NCBI GenBank assembly: GCA_016800925.1
Contig: JABCPU010000085.1
Location: 1-64,000, forward strand
Reading direction: 5' to 3'
Origin: Suillus spraguei
Taxonomy: Eukaryota; Basidiomycota; Agaricomycetes; Boletales; Suillaceae
DNA length: 64,000 bases
Position numbers and translations under genes: made by a program. How positions within the stretch are numbered: the stretch's first letter is position 1; every line of letters begins with the position of its first letter. This document shows, piece by piece, positions 8,476 through 19,915 of this stretch. The notes under the pieces are model-generated. The model did not search any database, was not told the DNA's origin, and was given only the letters and a program-made list of their open reading frames with translations.

Positions 8476-11400
8476 CTTGGAGAAACAAAGACTCGACATA
8501 TGTTTATCCCAATGTATTACTAAGACTTGTACGTGCTGTAGGTGAAAGAAAAGAACTGTGTATTCCTATCACACCTCATTTGCATACTCGCTTAAAATCC
8601 GTCGACACTACCGCCATTATCAACTCTGGCACAGCAGGAATGTTCATCTCCGAGGAGTTTGTGAAACTCCATCAAATCACACGACAAAAACTTAAAACAC
8701 CATTTCAAGTTACTACTGCAGATGGAACTCTCATCAAAGGAGGGCCGATCACGCATTACTGTCTCCTAGTGGTAAAAATTGATGAATGAACCATGTATGG
8801 AAAGTTCAATATCACTAGACTTGGACAAAGAAATCAAATTCTTCTGGAAATCCCATGGTTACATGCCATGAACCCAAGTATAGATTGGGCTGCTGAAACA
8901 CTTGCCCTCCCATGAACAATGAAGTCTGATGAAATTGAACAAGACGTGGATACAGTGTTACAATCGCACGTACCCCTATTCATTTTCCCTTTGCCTCTTT
9001 TACTTACATAACATGACTCTGACTCATATGCCCAACGTATCTGTACTATAGTGCCTTTCTCCTTTGGATACGTACTTACATTCTCATGACCTTCTTGATC
9101 CGTGTGCACATATTGACCTATTTAAGCACATTGTATTATGCTTGTATACTTTACTTTAATCTTACTGGGTTTTACCTGGAACATCCTTCGCTTAGGCCTC
9201 CAACCTAAGTCATCTTGAATCGTCTCTAAGTCTAAGCACTCCTTAGCCTTAGTCTCTATTCTCATAGAACCTCTTAGACTTGTCTTTGAGGCTGAACCCT
9301 TGATCGTACTCGGAACGCGTTCCTTGTACTTTCACCTTGTCCTCTTCTGGACATTGTAGAACTTCACAGCAGACCGTCTGTGTCTTTTCACTGTCGCTGG
9401 TGACGCCACCCCAGTTCGTAACATACAGATCGAAAGAAGAATGGGCTACCTCCTGCTTTCCTTTGCCACACCAAGAAATGGCAAAATTTGAAACTTCCGA
9501 AACTCGTTGTCGCTCCTCCCATTGACATCCCTGACGAACTCATAATCAATGAAACTTCTCCACGAGTAAAAATACCACAATGCCCCCCATCACCTATTCC
9601 TCATGTAGAAAAACGAAAGAACGAGTCAGAACCAGAATCTCGACCACCCCCATCGCAACCCGTCAAACAACGACCAGCTGAGAAACAATGACAAGGAAAG
9701 CGGAAACCAGATGATGATCTCGGAGGACGAGCTCATAATATTCCAAAGTTAACCAAGTACTTCATACCACCCAAGTTGTTAACCCCTTCCATCGAAGAAA
9801 TTCCTGATCAGGACGAACCCATGACGTCCACAATACCTGCCAAAGAAGATGAACAATTCAACATGATGCAAGATGTTTGGCATGCACCAGAAGTACGTGA
9901 AATTTCCTCTTATGAGCTTGGAGATGGAGAGTTCCTTGTGGAGTATGACACCAATGGAATTAGCATGAGAATCATTGAAGAAGTATCCATGGATACACCC
10001 CTCACACATGATGGAACTTCCCGACTCAAACAACTCCCCAACTACTCCACAATCTCCCTTCCTCCCCCAAAATACAGTAATAAGGCTCAGGAATTTGCCA
10101 CAGACAAGAAGGAAAAGACAAAGAAATCCTTCGAAGAATTGGTCCTGGAATACTTGCACGACTTTGCAGACATCTTTGCTAAAAATGGTCTGAACAAACT
10201 ACTCCCTAAACGCCCTGGTATTGATCATCAGATCAATAAAAAGAAAAAAGAACACGCTGCCATCAAAACATTTATCGATGAAAACATTGTGGAAGGCTTC
10301 ATCTCAGAATCAAAGTCACCTCAAGCTAGTGGCTTCTTCTTTGTGGGAAAGAAGAGTGGAGAATTGCATCCCTGTCAAGATTATTGCTACATCAATGATT
10401 GGACAGTCAAGAACGCTTACCCGCTCCCACTTCCCATTTCTCTTGTTGCACACCTTCACAATGCACAATTCTTTACGAAAATGGATATTCAGTCCCGTTA
10501 CAACAATATTTGCATCCATCCTGACAATCGCTGGAAAGCAGCATTTACTACGGAATTCAGCCTCTTTGAACCAAATGTGATGTTCTTTGGCCTTTGCAAT
10601 TCCCTGGCAACTTTCCAAGCATATATGAATCGTACCTTCCAGCAAGAAATCAATGAAGGATGGATGGTTATTTACATGGACAATATCCTGATTTTCTCTA
10701 TGACAATGGCAGAACACCGTGAATGGACCAGACAAGTCTTGATGAAAATACAAAATGAACACTTGTTCCTGAAACCGGAAAAATGTACCTTCAATGCAGA
10801 AGAAGTGGAATACCTCGGAATGATAATTTGCCCTGGACAAGTTGCTATGGACACCACCAAAACCAAGGGAATCGCCGAATGGCCAATTCCGAAATCAGTA
10901 AAAGATGTTCGGTCATTCCTCGGCTTCTGCAACTTCTACTGCACGTTCATTTCCCACTACTCCGATATTGCACGACCCCTCATTGATCTAACAAAGAAGG
11001 ATACTCCCTTCCTTTGGACGACTCAATGTCAGGATACCTTCCAAGACCTTAAGGAACACTTTATAAAACAACTGGTACTTCGCAATCCAGATCCATCCCG
11101 GCAATTTGTGGTCGCAACCAATGCTTCTCTTATAGCAACCGGAGGCGTCCTATTGCAAACTGACGAAAATGACATTTATCACCCATGCGCCTACCTATCT
11201 CAGTCATTAAATCCAGCGGAGCACAACTATCATGAAGGGAGCGCCCATACTGTCCTCATTTTCACTGATCACAAAAACCTTCTGTACTTCTGTACCACAC
11301 AGAAGTTAACTTGACGACAAGCTCGCTGGCAATTGACACTGTCACTCTTTGACATTGAACTACATCATGTTGCAGGCACTAAACTCACTGCTCCAGATGC

Positions 11401-12858
11401 TCTCTCACATTGCCCAGATCATGATGATGGTTCTCGTGATAATGAAGACGCTGTGCTTCTTCCTGATTCCCTGTTCGTCCAGCTCATCAATAATGATCTA
11501 CTTGATGTATTGGCTACTTCTGACCCTTTGGACAACCCTGTATTCAAAATGGTGTCGGATGCACTAGATGGTGTTTGTCTTGCTTACATCCTCCCACTCA
11601 TCGTGCCGCTGTCCTTGCTCGCTATCATGATCATATCACTGCTGGTCATCCTGGCTGTTTCAAGACTGAAGAACTTGTTAAACGGGAAGCCTGGTGGCCT
11701 TCTATGGGTGCCTATATCCATAAATACATCGAGGGTTGCACCCTTTGTCAGCAAATGAAGTCAGATACTCATCCAGTCCGACCTCCCCTTGTCCCCATTC
11801 CCTCCTCCACTACCCACCCCTTCTCGCAAATCTCCGTTTATTTGATCACCGACCTCCCCATTTCAGGGGGCTTTGATAGTATCATGGCTGTGGTGGACCA
11901 TGGCCTTATGAAGGGGGTAATTATTATTCCTTGCCTTAAAACTGTAACTTCCGAAGGCGTAGCAAAGTTATTTTTGAAACATGTCTATTGACGGTTTGGT
12001 CTCCACGACAAAGTCATATCAGATCGAGGACCACAGTATCTATCAAGATTCTTGAAAGAACTTGCACGACTCCTTGACTATACCATCGCCCCATCTACCA
12101 CCTATCATCCTCAGACCGACGGACAAACTGAACGATTAAACCAAGAATTAGAAACCTATTTGCATATCTACTGCCGCAACAACCCTGAAGATTGGATAGA
12201 ACACCTCCCTATCGCTGAGTTCATTCACAATCATTGAAAACACGATGCCCAAAACACCTCACCATTCTTTCTCATGATGGGATACAAACCCCATGCCATT
12301 CCCCATTTAATCCCTGATTCTACCGTACCAGCAGCAGAAGATCGAGTTTGATCCCTGCAGAAGATCTGAGAAAAAGCCATAGCATGTCACAACATTGCTA
12401 TGCAAACAATGGAAGAACAATCCCGAGGAGATAAGTACCAACCATGGAAGATCGGAGATAAGGTTTGGCTATCTGCTGCTAATCTTACACTCAAACTCCC
12501 ATCGCAAAAGCTTGCACCAAAGCGATATGGACCTTTCCCGATCACCAATGTCTTATCACCTATCACATTCATGCCCAAACTTCCTCCACAATGGAAGATT
12601 CACCCCACCTTCCATGCTTCTGTGTTATCGTCCTATAGCGAAAACAACGTACACGGCCCGAACTTCCTTGAACCACCACCTGATATCATTGAAGAAGAAG
12701 AAGAATATGAAGTAGAAGCAATTTTTTCCCATAAAGGAACCGGCAATCACCGACACTATCTTGTCTCCTGGAAAGGATATTCATCGGGAGATAATGAATG
12801 GATCTCTGAAAAGAACTTAGCAAATTCCGCACGGATCCTGAATGCTTATAAGAAATGA
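8476..12858 (+). pseudogene. pol of E2: protease, RT, RNase H, integrase, chromodomain
   Basis: The domains can be read in order. Protease near 8600: IINSGTAGMF, where Asp of the DSG-type motif has become Asn. Acidic/proline-rich linker to 9700. RT at 10300-10900 with YMDNILIF, in which the second catalytic Asp of YMDD is Asn. RNase H with ATNAS instead of ATDAS. HHCC integrase from about 11590 (GHPGCFKTEELVKREAWWP). DDE residues in MAVVDHG and [11 protein letters not shown] chromodomain at about 12700-12840 ([20 protein letters not shown]). In-frame TGA codons lie at 8787, 8913, 9689, 11312, 11989, 12235, 12349 and 12367, each at a site where relatives or context predict CGA. Small deletions occur near 10235, 11230 and 11582. 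A solo LTR-C sits at 8956-9423. Dead copy. Confidence 0.9.
8956..9423 (+). repeat. Solo LTR family C with perfect TACAG duplication
   Basis: 468 bp, TGTTACAATCG to GTTCGTAACA, flanked by TACAG at 8951-8955 and 9424-9428. Removing it and one TACAG restores the reading of the protease-RT linker. This copy defines the ends and the 5-bp duplication of the family. It is an insertion into a relative of itself. Confidence 0.93.
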
Positions 12859-12899
12859 CATGCCCTTTGAATTCGAACTAGTCCCACAAACTATTTGAT

Positions 12900-13806
12900 A
12901 TGACTTCCTCCGCAAATGCCTCTTTCCCTACTGCTTATATCCACCCCATCACTGAAGAAACTTACACCACTGCCGATCAATATGATGACCTCATCAGAAA
13001 CATTGACGGAAACTCCTTCGTTGAAGCAGCCCTCCTCTGCCCCGGACATGCAACCAAGATTGAAAAGATCCTTACCGGCAAGGATGCGTTCGTCACCATC
13101 CTCCTCACCAACATCATCCATACAGCTGCCCTCATCGAAACTCTATGTCATGACATTCAAGATGATACTATCCATCAACAAATCCTACACTGCAGAAATG
13201 CATTCGCGCTTACGGGCTGCTTCTCCTTCCCAATTATTTTAAGGCTGATGTTGAAACGGCTATTCACATCGTGGCCCATGATACCAGGCCCTCAATTTAC
13301 ACTATCAATGACAACAAAATCGAGGACATTTGTTCTAGCAACAAACGAGCCCTTAGACGCATCACTTGCAAATGAGGAAAGAAGCGTACACGTTCTACGA
13401 GCCCCCATTGCCACATCATCGCCCCAACTCCACTTCGAAAAGTGAACTCTAACCCTGAAGAGAACATGAAATGCCGTGTCTGCAGAATACTTGGGCATCA
13501 TCAGAAGAATTGTGCAGAGTATCAGTGTGGGGTTTGTCAGTATTGGTCGCCGACCCACATATCCATCTACTGTCCCCAACGAGTCGGAACTCCACCCTTT
13601 ACATTAACCTGGAAGGATAATGGATTCTACAATGCACTTCATTCTTGGAACAACAGCTTTATGATGAACGAACTCAAGCAGTGGCTAGAAGAGACTCTAA
13701 ACGATGTGCTGGTGCTGAAGAAGCCGTGTATATGATGAGTGGTTCAGTTCTTGACGAAGATTATGAGTTCAGTGATGATCCAATCTACTATGAGAATGCT
13801 CCAGAA
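12900..13806 (+). pseudogene. ORF3 of E2 (double zinc-knuckle protein), split by E3
   Basis: ATG at 12900 (MTSSANASFPTAYIHPITEE), 41 bases after the integrase/chromodomain stop. A frameshift lies near 13188, a large internal deletion near 13280 joins to YTINDNKIED, and another stop comes before the knuckles. From 13442: CRVCRILGHHQKNC (CX2CX4HX4C), then CGVCQYWSPTHISIYC (CX2CX6HX4C), then GTPPFTLTWKDNGFYNALHSW and an acidic tail SGSVLDEDYEFSDDPIYYENAPE. The final GAA-TGA lies beyond the E3 insertion at 22325-22332. No database family is recognised. The knuckles suggest RNA or DNA binding; the position is where other retroelements carry env or accessory genes. Confidence 0.8.
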
Positions 13807-14281
13807 TGTTATGAACTGGGGTGGCGTCACCAGCGACAGTGAAAAGACACAGATGGTCTGCTGGGAAGTTCTACAATGTCCAGAAGAGGACAAGGTGAAA
13901 GTACAAGGAACACATTCCGAGTACGATCAAGGGTTCGGCCTCAAAGACGAGTCTAAGAGGTTCTGTGAGAATAGAGACTAAGACTAAGGAGTGCTTAGAC
14001 TTAGAGACAATTCAAGACGACTTAGGTTGGAGACCTAAGCGAAGGAGATTCCAGGTTAAACCCAGTAAGATTAAAGTAAAGTATCAAGCATAATACAACA
14101 TGCTTAAATAGGTCAATATGTGCGCATGGACCAAGAGAGACGTGAGAACATAAGTGCGTATCCAAAGAAGGAAGGCAACTATAGTACAGATGCATTGAGC
14201 ATATGAGTCAGAGTCATGTGATATAATATACAAGTAAAGGAGACAAAGAGAAAATGAATAGGGGCATGTACAATTGTAACA
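13807..14281 (-). repeat. LTR family C, 3' LTR of E3
   Basis: On the plus strand TGTTATGAACTGG to CAATTGTAACA. The polypurine tract follows as its reverse complement at 14282-14294 (TTACCCCCGTTTT). It pairs with 21844-22324. Confidence 0.92.
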
Positions 14282-14313
14282 TTACCCCCGTTTTACATGT
14301 AAAGTCACTGACT

Positions 14314-15755
14314 TTACTCGTCCTGATTAGTGTAGTAAATGGGATCATCGCTATACTTGTAGTCCTCATCAAGGAATGACCCACTCCTCATGTATGTGGC
14401 TTCTTCAGCACCAGCACGTTGTTTAGAGTCCCATTTTTTTGCTGCTTGAGTTTGTTCATCGTCAAGCTGTAGTTCCCAAGAGCGAAGTGTGTCATAGAAC
14501 CCGTCATCCTTCCAAGTTAATGTGAATGGAGGAGTCCCGACTTGCTGAGGACAGTAGATGGAGAAATGAGTAGGGGCGTGCCGTAGGCAAATTCGGCACT
14601 GGTAGTCAGGGCAGTTCTTTTGCCGATGTCTGATGATACCACAGAATCGACACTTCATATTCTCATCAGTGTTAGAGGTAGACATGCGTAAGGGTGATGG
14701 CGAAATAATAGGTTTGGGACTGGTGGATCTGGTGCATTTCTTTCCTTTCCGTGTGCCATACGACTCAAAGTGACGTGTTGTCTCGTCTAAGCTGCGCCTG
14801 CTGTTTAGCGGTGAGGGTGTATGCCGACGTTGGGAGATCAGGAGTAGTTGCTTGTTCAGCAACTGCGATGAGTTCACTAGAGGAGGAAGGGGATGTTATG
14901 CCGAAGTCCTTTACTAGAACTGGCAAGATGGGGTCCATTGGACCAGATGCCAGAATGGACATTGGAGGGTGAATATGGAGGTCATGGAGTCAGGGACCAA
15001 GTGCTACTAACTCAGTGACAGGGACTCCTAATATTTTCGCGGCCTCACACTGTTCTTCTGTGCAAGGTTCATATAACCATGCGGGATGATCGTGGGTGAC
15101 TGTGACAGAAGACGATGAAGTTGGTCTCTCAATGGGAGATGGGGTTCGTGGGGAGGTGAGGTCTGCTTGTGTTTGCTGTAAATTGGTGATGGCTTCTTCG
15201 ACTAAATTTCTGGCTGCTCTTGTTTCAACGACTGCATTGGTGAGCTGTCCAATTTCTTGAACTGCAGTGTATAAGCCAGCAAAGGCATCAATGTTAGAAT
15301 AAACATGCGAAGAAGAGGGTGGAGGGACTGGAAGTGGGTTCGTATTTCCTTGTGGAGCGGGAGGTCGAGCAACACCTGCTCGACGTTCAGCCATGATGTG
15401 AATAGCTTCTTCAACATCGTTCTTAAAAGAACGGGGAAGCAACAGCATAGTGTAAGAACAAATATATTTTTGTAGATGTAAGATGCGCTGGCGATATGTG
15501 ATTTCTGTGGTCTCATTAATGGTAGTTTCGATGAGGGCGCGGTACGGATGATGTTGACAAGGAGTAGAGGGGGAAGGCACCCCTTTCGGTGAGGATTCTC
15601 TCAATTTCGAGAGCATGTCCTTCGCATAGAAGGGCGGCTTCAATATAGGAGGTGTTGTTGATTTCGGTGGCAAGGGTTTTGTAGTTTTCTGCGTCGGAAT
15701 CAGAGTCATTGTTGGCAATGGTGATGGGAGTGATGTAAGCAGTGGGGAAAGACAT
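14314..15755 (-). pseudogene. ORF3 of E3, most complete copy of the double zinc-knuckle protein
   Basis: Reads from MSFPTAYITPITIANNDS (ATG at 15755) to YKYSDDPIYYTNQDE and TAA at 14314. Two or three single-base shifts (near 15570 and 14990-14880) split it into open blocks. A central block contains MLLLPRSFKNDVEEAIHIMA and a proline/serine-rich stretch. The C-terminal block has CRFCGIIRHRQKNC and CRICLRHAPTHFSIYC, then TPPFTLTWKDDGFYDTLRSW. The ancestral length is near 450 residues. Its start lies about 55 bases downstream of the pol stop (15812). Conservation across E1-E4 points to a genuine gene of the element; the biochemical role is unknown. Confidence 0.82.
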
Positions 15756-15811
15756 TTCAAAATGGTGTTAGTTGATCAAGTGCTTGTGCGGTTTGATTGA
15801 CTGAAGAATAA

Positions 15812-18800
15812 TCAGAGGGAATGTTGCTTCTTATAAGCATTCAAGATTCGAGTGGAGTTCTTCAAGTTCTTTTCTGGGAGCCACTTGTTATCTCCCGAAG
15901 AATATCCTTTCCAGGAAAAAGATAGCATTGGTGAATGCCGGTTCCTTTGTGAGAAATAATTGCTTCTACTTCATATTCTTCTTCTTCTTCGATGATGTCA
16001 GGTGGTGGTTCAGGGAAGTTCGGGCCGTGTACGTCTGTTTCGCTATAGGATGATAAGACAGAAGCATGGAAAGTGGGATGAATTTTCCATTGTGGAGGGA
16101 GTTTGAGCGTGAATGTGATGGGTGATAAGACATCGATGATCGGGAAAGGTCCGTATCACTTCGGCGCAAGTTTCCACGATGGGAGTTTGAGTCTAAGATT
16201 AGCAGCAGATAGCCAGACCTTATCTCTGATCTTCCATGGAATGTATTTCTCTCCTCGGGATCGTTTGGCCATTGTCTGCATCGCAATGTTATGGCAGGCA
16301 ATTGCTTCTTCTCTTATCTTCTGCAGGGATCATACTCGATCTTCTGCTGCAGGGATGGATGAATCGGGGATCAGGTGAGGGATGGCACATGGTTCATATC
16401 CCATCATGAGATAGAAAGGTGATGCATTCCTTGCATCGTGTTTTCGGTGGTTGTGGACGAATTCGGCGATTGGTAGGTGTTCCACCCAATCTTCAGGATT
16501 ATTGCGGCAATAGATACACAAGTAGTTTCTAGTTCTTGATTGAGCCTCTCAGTTTGGCCATCAGTCTGAGGGTGATAAGCCGTAGATGGGGCGATAACGT
16601 AGTCGAGAAGTCAGGCAAGCTCTTTGGAGAAGCAGGATAGGAATTGCGGACCTCGATCCGAGATGACTTTGTCATGGAGTCCAAATCAATGGTAGATGTG
16701 TTTCAAGAATAATTTGGCAATGCCTTCGGAAGTGACAGTTTTCAAACAAGGGATAATAATTACCCCCTTCATAAGGCCATGGTCTACCACGACCATAATA
16801 CTGTCAAAGCCCCCAGACAGGGAGGTCAGTGATTAGATCAACAGAGACCTGAGAAAAGGGGTGAGTCGCAGACGAGGGGATTGGGGCAAGCGGGGGTCAA
16901 ACAGGGTGTGTATCTGCTTTCATTTGCTGACAAAGGGCACAACCCTCCACATATTTCTGAATATAAGAACCAATAGCAGGCCACCAAGCTTCCCGTTTGA
17001 TGAGTTCTTCAGTTTTGAATCGACCGGGATGTCCCGTGGTGGGATGATCATGATACTGTTTCAGGATATTGGGACAATGTGCCGGTGGGATGTAGGCACG
17101 ATTCCTAAAATAGAGGACATTCTCCTCAATTTTCCAATTGGAGAGTGCTGACTTCATAGGGGGAAGACACATGCCATCAAGTGCGTCAGATGCGGTTTGG
17201 AAGACAGGGTCGTCGAGGGGGTCAGAGGATGATAAAACATCCTTCAAGTCAGTGTCCATAAGACGAATGAATAGAGCATCAGGGAGGAGAATCTGGTCTT
17301 CATTATCGTCTTTACCAAAGTCGTAGTCAGGTCGGCGAGATAGTGCATCAGGTACTGCCAATTTAGTACCTGCAACGTGATGCAATTCAATGTCGTAAAT
17401 GGACAAAGTCAGTGCCAATGTGCTTGGCGACGAGTAAGCTTCTGTGCACTTCTAAAGTACAGAAGATTCTTGTGGTCGGTGAATACCAGGACGGGTGTGG
17501 GTTTCCTTCGAGGTAATGACGCCATTCATTCAATGCCCAGATCACGGCAAGGAGTTCCCGGTCAAAGATCTGGTAATTGCGTTCTGTGGGGTTCAAAGAC
17601 TGGGAGAGGTATGCGCATGGGTGATAAACACCATTCTCATCGGTCTGCAAGAGAACTCCGCCAGTTGCTACAAGCGAAGCATTGGTAGCAATGGCAAATT
17701 GCCGGGAAGGATCAGGGTTACCGAGTACCGGTTGGGATGTGAAGCGTTGTTTCAGTTCTTCGAAGGTGTCCATACATTCGGTTGACCAATCAAAGGCCTT
17801 ATCTTTCTTTGTTAATTTGATAAGGGGTCGGGCAATATCAGAATCATGGGAAATGAACGTGCAGTAGAAGTTGCAAAAGCCAAGGAATGACCGGACATCT
17901 TTTACAGATTTGGAACTGGCCATTCGGAGATTCCCTTGGTCTTGGCGGTATCCATAGCAACTTGTCCAGGGCGAATTATCATTCTGAGGTATTCCACTTC
18001 TTCTGCATTGAATGTGCATTTCTCCTGTTTCAAGAACAGATGCTCCTTTAGTATCTTCATCAAAACCCGTCTTGTCCGTTCGTGGTGTTCTGCCATAGTC
18101 GTGGAGAAAATCAGGATATCGTCCATATAGATAACCATCCATCCTTCGTTGATTTCCTGTTGGAAAGTGCGATTCATGTACACTTGGAAAGTTGCCGGGG
18201 AATTGCAAAGGCCAAAGAACATGACGTTTGGTTCAAAGAGGCTGAATTCCGTAGTAAAAGCAGCTTTCCAACGATTGTCGGGATGGATGCGAATATTGTT
18301 ATAACCGGACCGAATATCCATTTTCATAAAGCACTGCGCATTGTGAAGGCGTGCAACGAGGGAAATAGGAAGTGGGAGTGGGTAAGCGTTCTTGACTGTC
18401 CAATCATTGATGTAGCGATAATCTTGACAGGGGCACAATTCTCCACTCTTCTTTCCCACAAAGAAGAAACCACTAGCTTGGGGTGATTTCGATTCTGAGA
18501 TGAACCCTTTCGCAATGTTTTCATCAATAAATGTTTTGACGGCAGCGCATTCTTTTTCCGATAGTGGGTAAACCTTAGATGTGCGAGGAATAAAACCAGG
18601 TTTAGTATCGATCTGATGATCAATACCAGGGCGTTCAGGGGGTAGTTTGTTCAATCTGTCTTTAGCAAAGATGTCCGTAAAATCGTGCAGATATTCTGGG
18701 ACTAATTCTTCGAAAGATTTCTTTTTCTTCTTCTTCTCATCTGTCGCAAATTCCTGAGCTTTATTACTGTATTTCAGGGGAGGAAGGGAGATTGTGGAGT

Positions 18801-19915
18801 GATTGGGAAGTTGTTCGAGTCGGGAAGTACCATCATGTGTGAGGGGCATATCCATGGTCACTTCTTCGATGATTCTCATACTAACCCCATCCATATCATA
18901 TTCCACAAGGAATTCTCCATCTCCAAGCTCATAAGAGGAAATTTCTCGTACTTCTGGTGCGTACCAGACATCTTGCATAGTGTTGAATTGGTCATCATCC
19001 TCAGTTGGGATCAACGAGGGCACAGGTTCTTCTTTGTCGGGATTTCTTCAATTGAAGCTGAGGGAGTATGTTGAAGGGTTTTCGGAGGGACATATAACTT
19101 GGATAGTTTTGGTACATTTGTATCTCGTCCAGGAATTTCTTCCTCCGCTTTTCTTTTCCCATACTTTTGTTCTTCTATTGGCCGTTGCTCAATAGGTTCT
19201 GGTCCGGTCCGGTGTTCGGGCTCAGATTTGTTCTTACGCTTTTCTGCATGGGGAATCGGTGATACTGCTCATGGCAGTTGTACACAGGGAGTGAGGTCTG
19301 CAGTACGCGGCATTCGCACTTCCAGTTCGGGATCTTTAGGAATAGGAGAGATGCTAAGGGATCTTGGAAGTTGTGAATATTGCCATTTCTTGGGATGGCA
19401 ATGGAATGCCGGAGGCAGCCCGTTCTTCTTCCGATCGGTATCTATGTCATTCTCAATTTCATCTGATTTCGTTGTTCAAGAGCGAACGAGTGTTTCAGCG
19501 GCCCAATCTATACTTGGGTTCATGGCACGTAACCACGGAATTCCCAGAAGGATTTGATCTCTTCTTCCTAGTTTGGTGATATTGAATTTTCCATCCATGG
19601 TTCGTTCGTCAATTTTGACCACTAGGAGGCAGTAGTGCGTTATTGGTCCCCCTTTGATATAAGTCCCGTCAGCAGTTGTGACTTTGAAGGTTTTATCGAG
19701 TTTTCTTCTAGTGATTTTATGGAGTTTCACAAACTCTTCAGAGATGAAGGTTCCGGCTGCTCCGTAATCTATAATGGCGGTGGTGTCGACGGATTTTAAG
19801 CATGTACGCGAGTGAAGGGTGATGGGAACAAGAAGTCCTTTTCTTTCACCTACAGCTCATACAAGTCTTAGTAATACATTGGGAGAAACATACATCGAGT
19901 CTTTGTTTCTCCAAT
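15812..19915 (-). pseudogene. pol of E3: protease to chromodomain
   Basis: Protease near 19780: IIDYGAAGTFISEEF, catalytic Asp kept. Linker with TGA codons at about 19475 and 19270. A long open block 17902-19023 holds RT with an intact YMDDILIF and DIRSGYNNIRIHPDN. A one-base loss follows near 17912, then RNase H (ATNASLVATGG, catalytic Asp changed to Asn) to 17387. Integrase 16897-17418 shows HHCC (YHDHPTTGHPGRFKTEEL... GCALCQQMK). The catalytic core at 16600-16830 carries a small deletion and two or more CGA-to-TGA stops. The chromodomain at about 15870-15960 is frame-shifted. This is the best-preserved RT of the four copies, yet not a working polyprotein. Confidence 0.9.

Noticed and set aside
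9779..10159. Long minus-strand ORFs over E2 pol (also 10316-10840 and 10672-10932)
   Set aside because: They are the reverse strand of the clearly homologous RT coding region and have no family resemblance.
14751..15400. Possible CRISPR-like or simple repeats in the proline/serine-rich ORF3 region
   Set aside because: Irregular spacing and a eukaryotic context; the apparent repetition is codon-level low complexity.
17936..19579. Plus-strand ORFs over E3 pol (for example 18082-18486, 19099-19557)
   Set aside because: Antisense shadows of the minus-strand RT and protease region.
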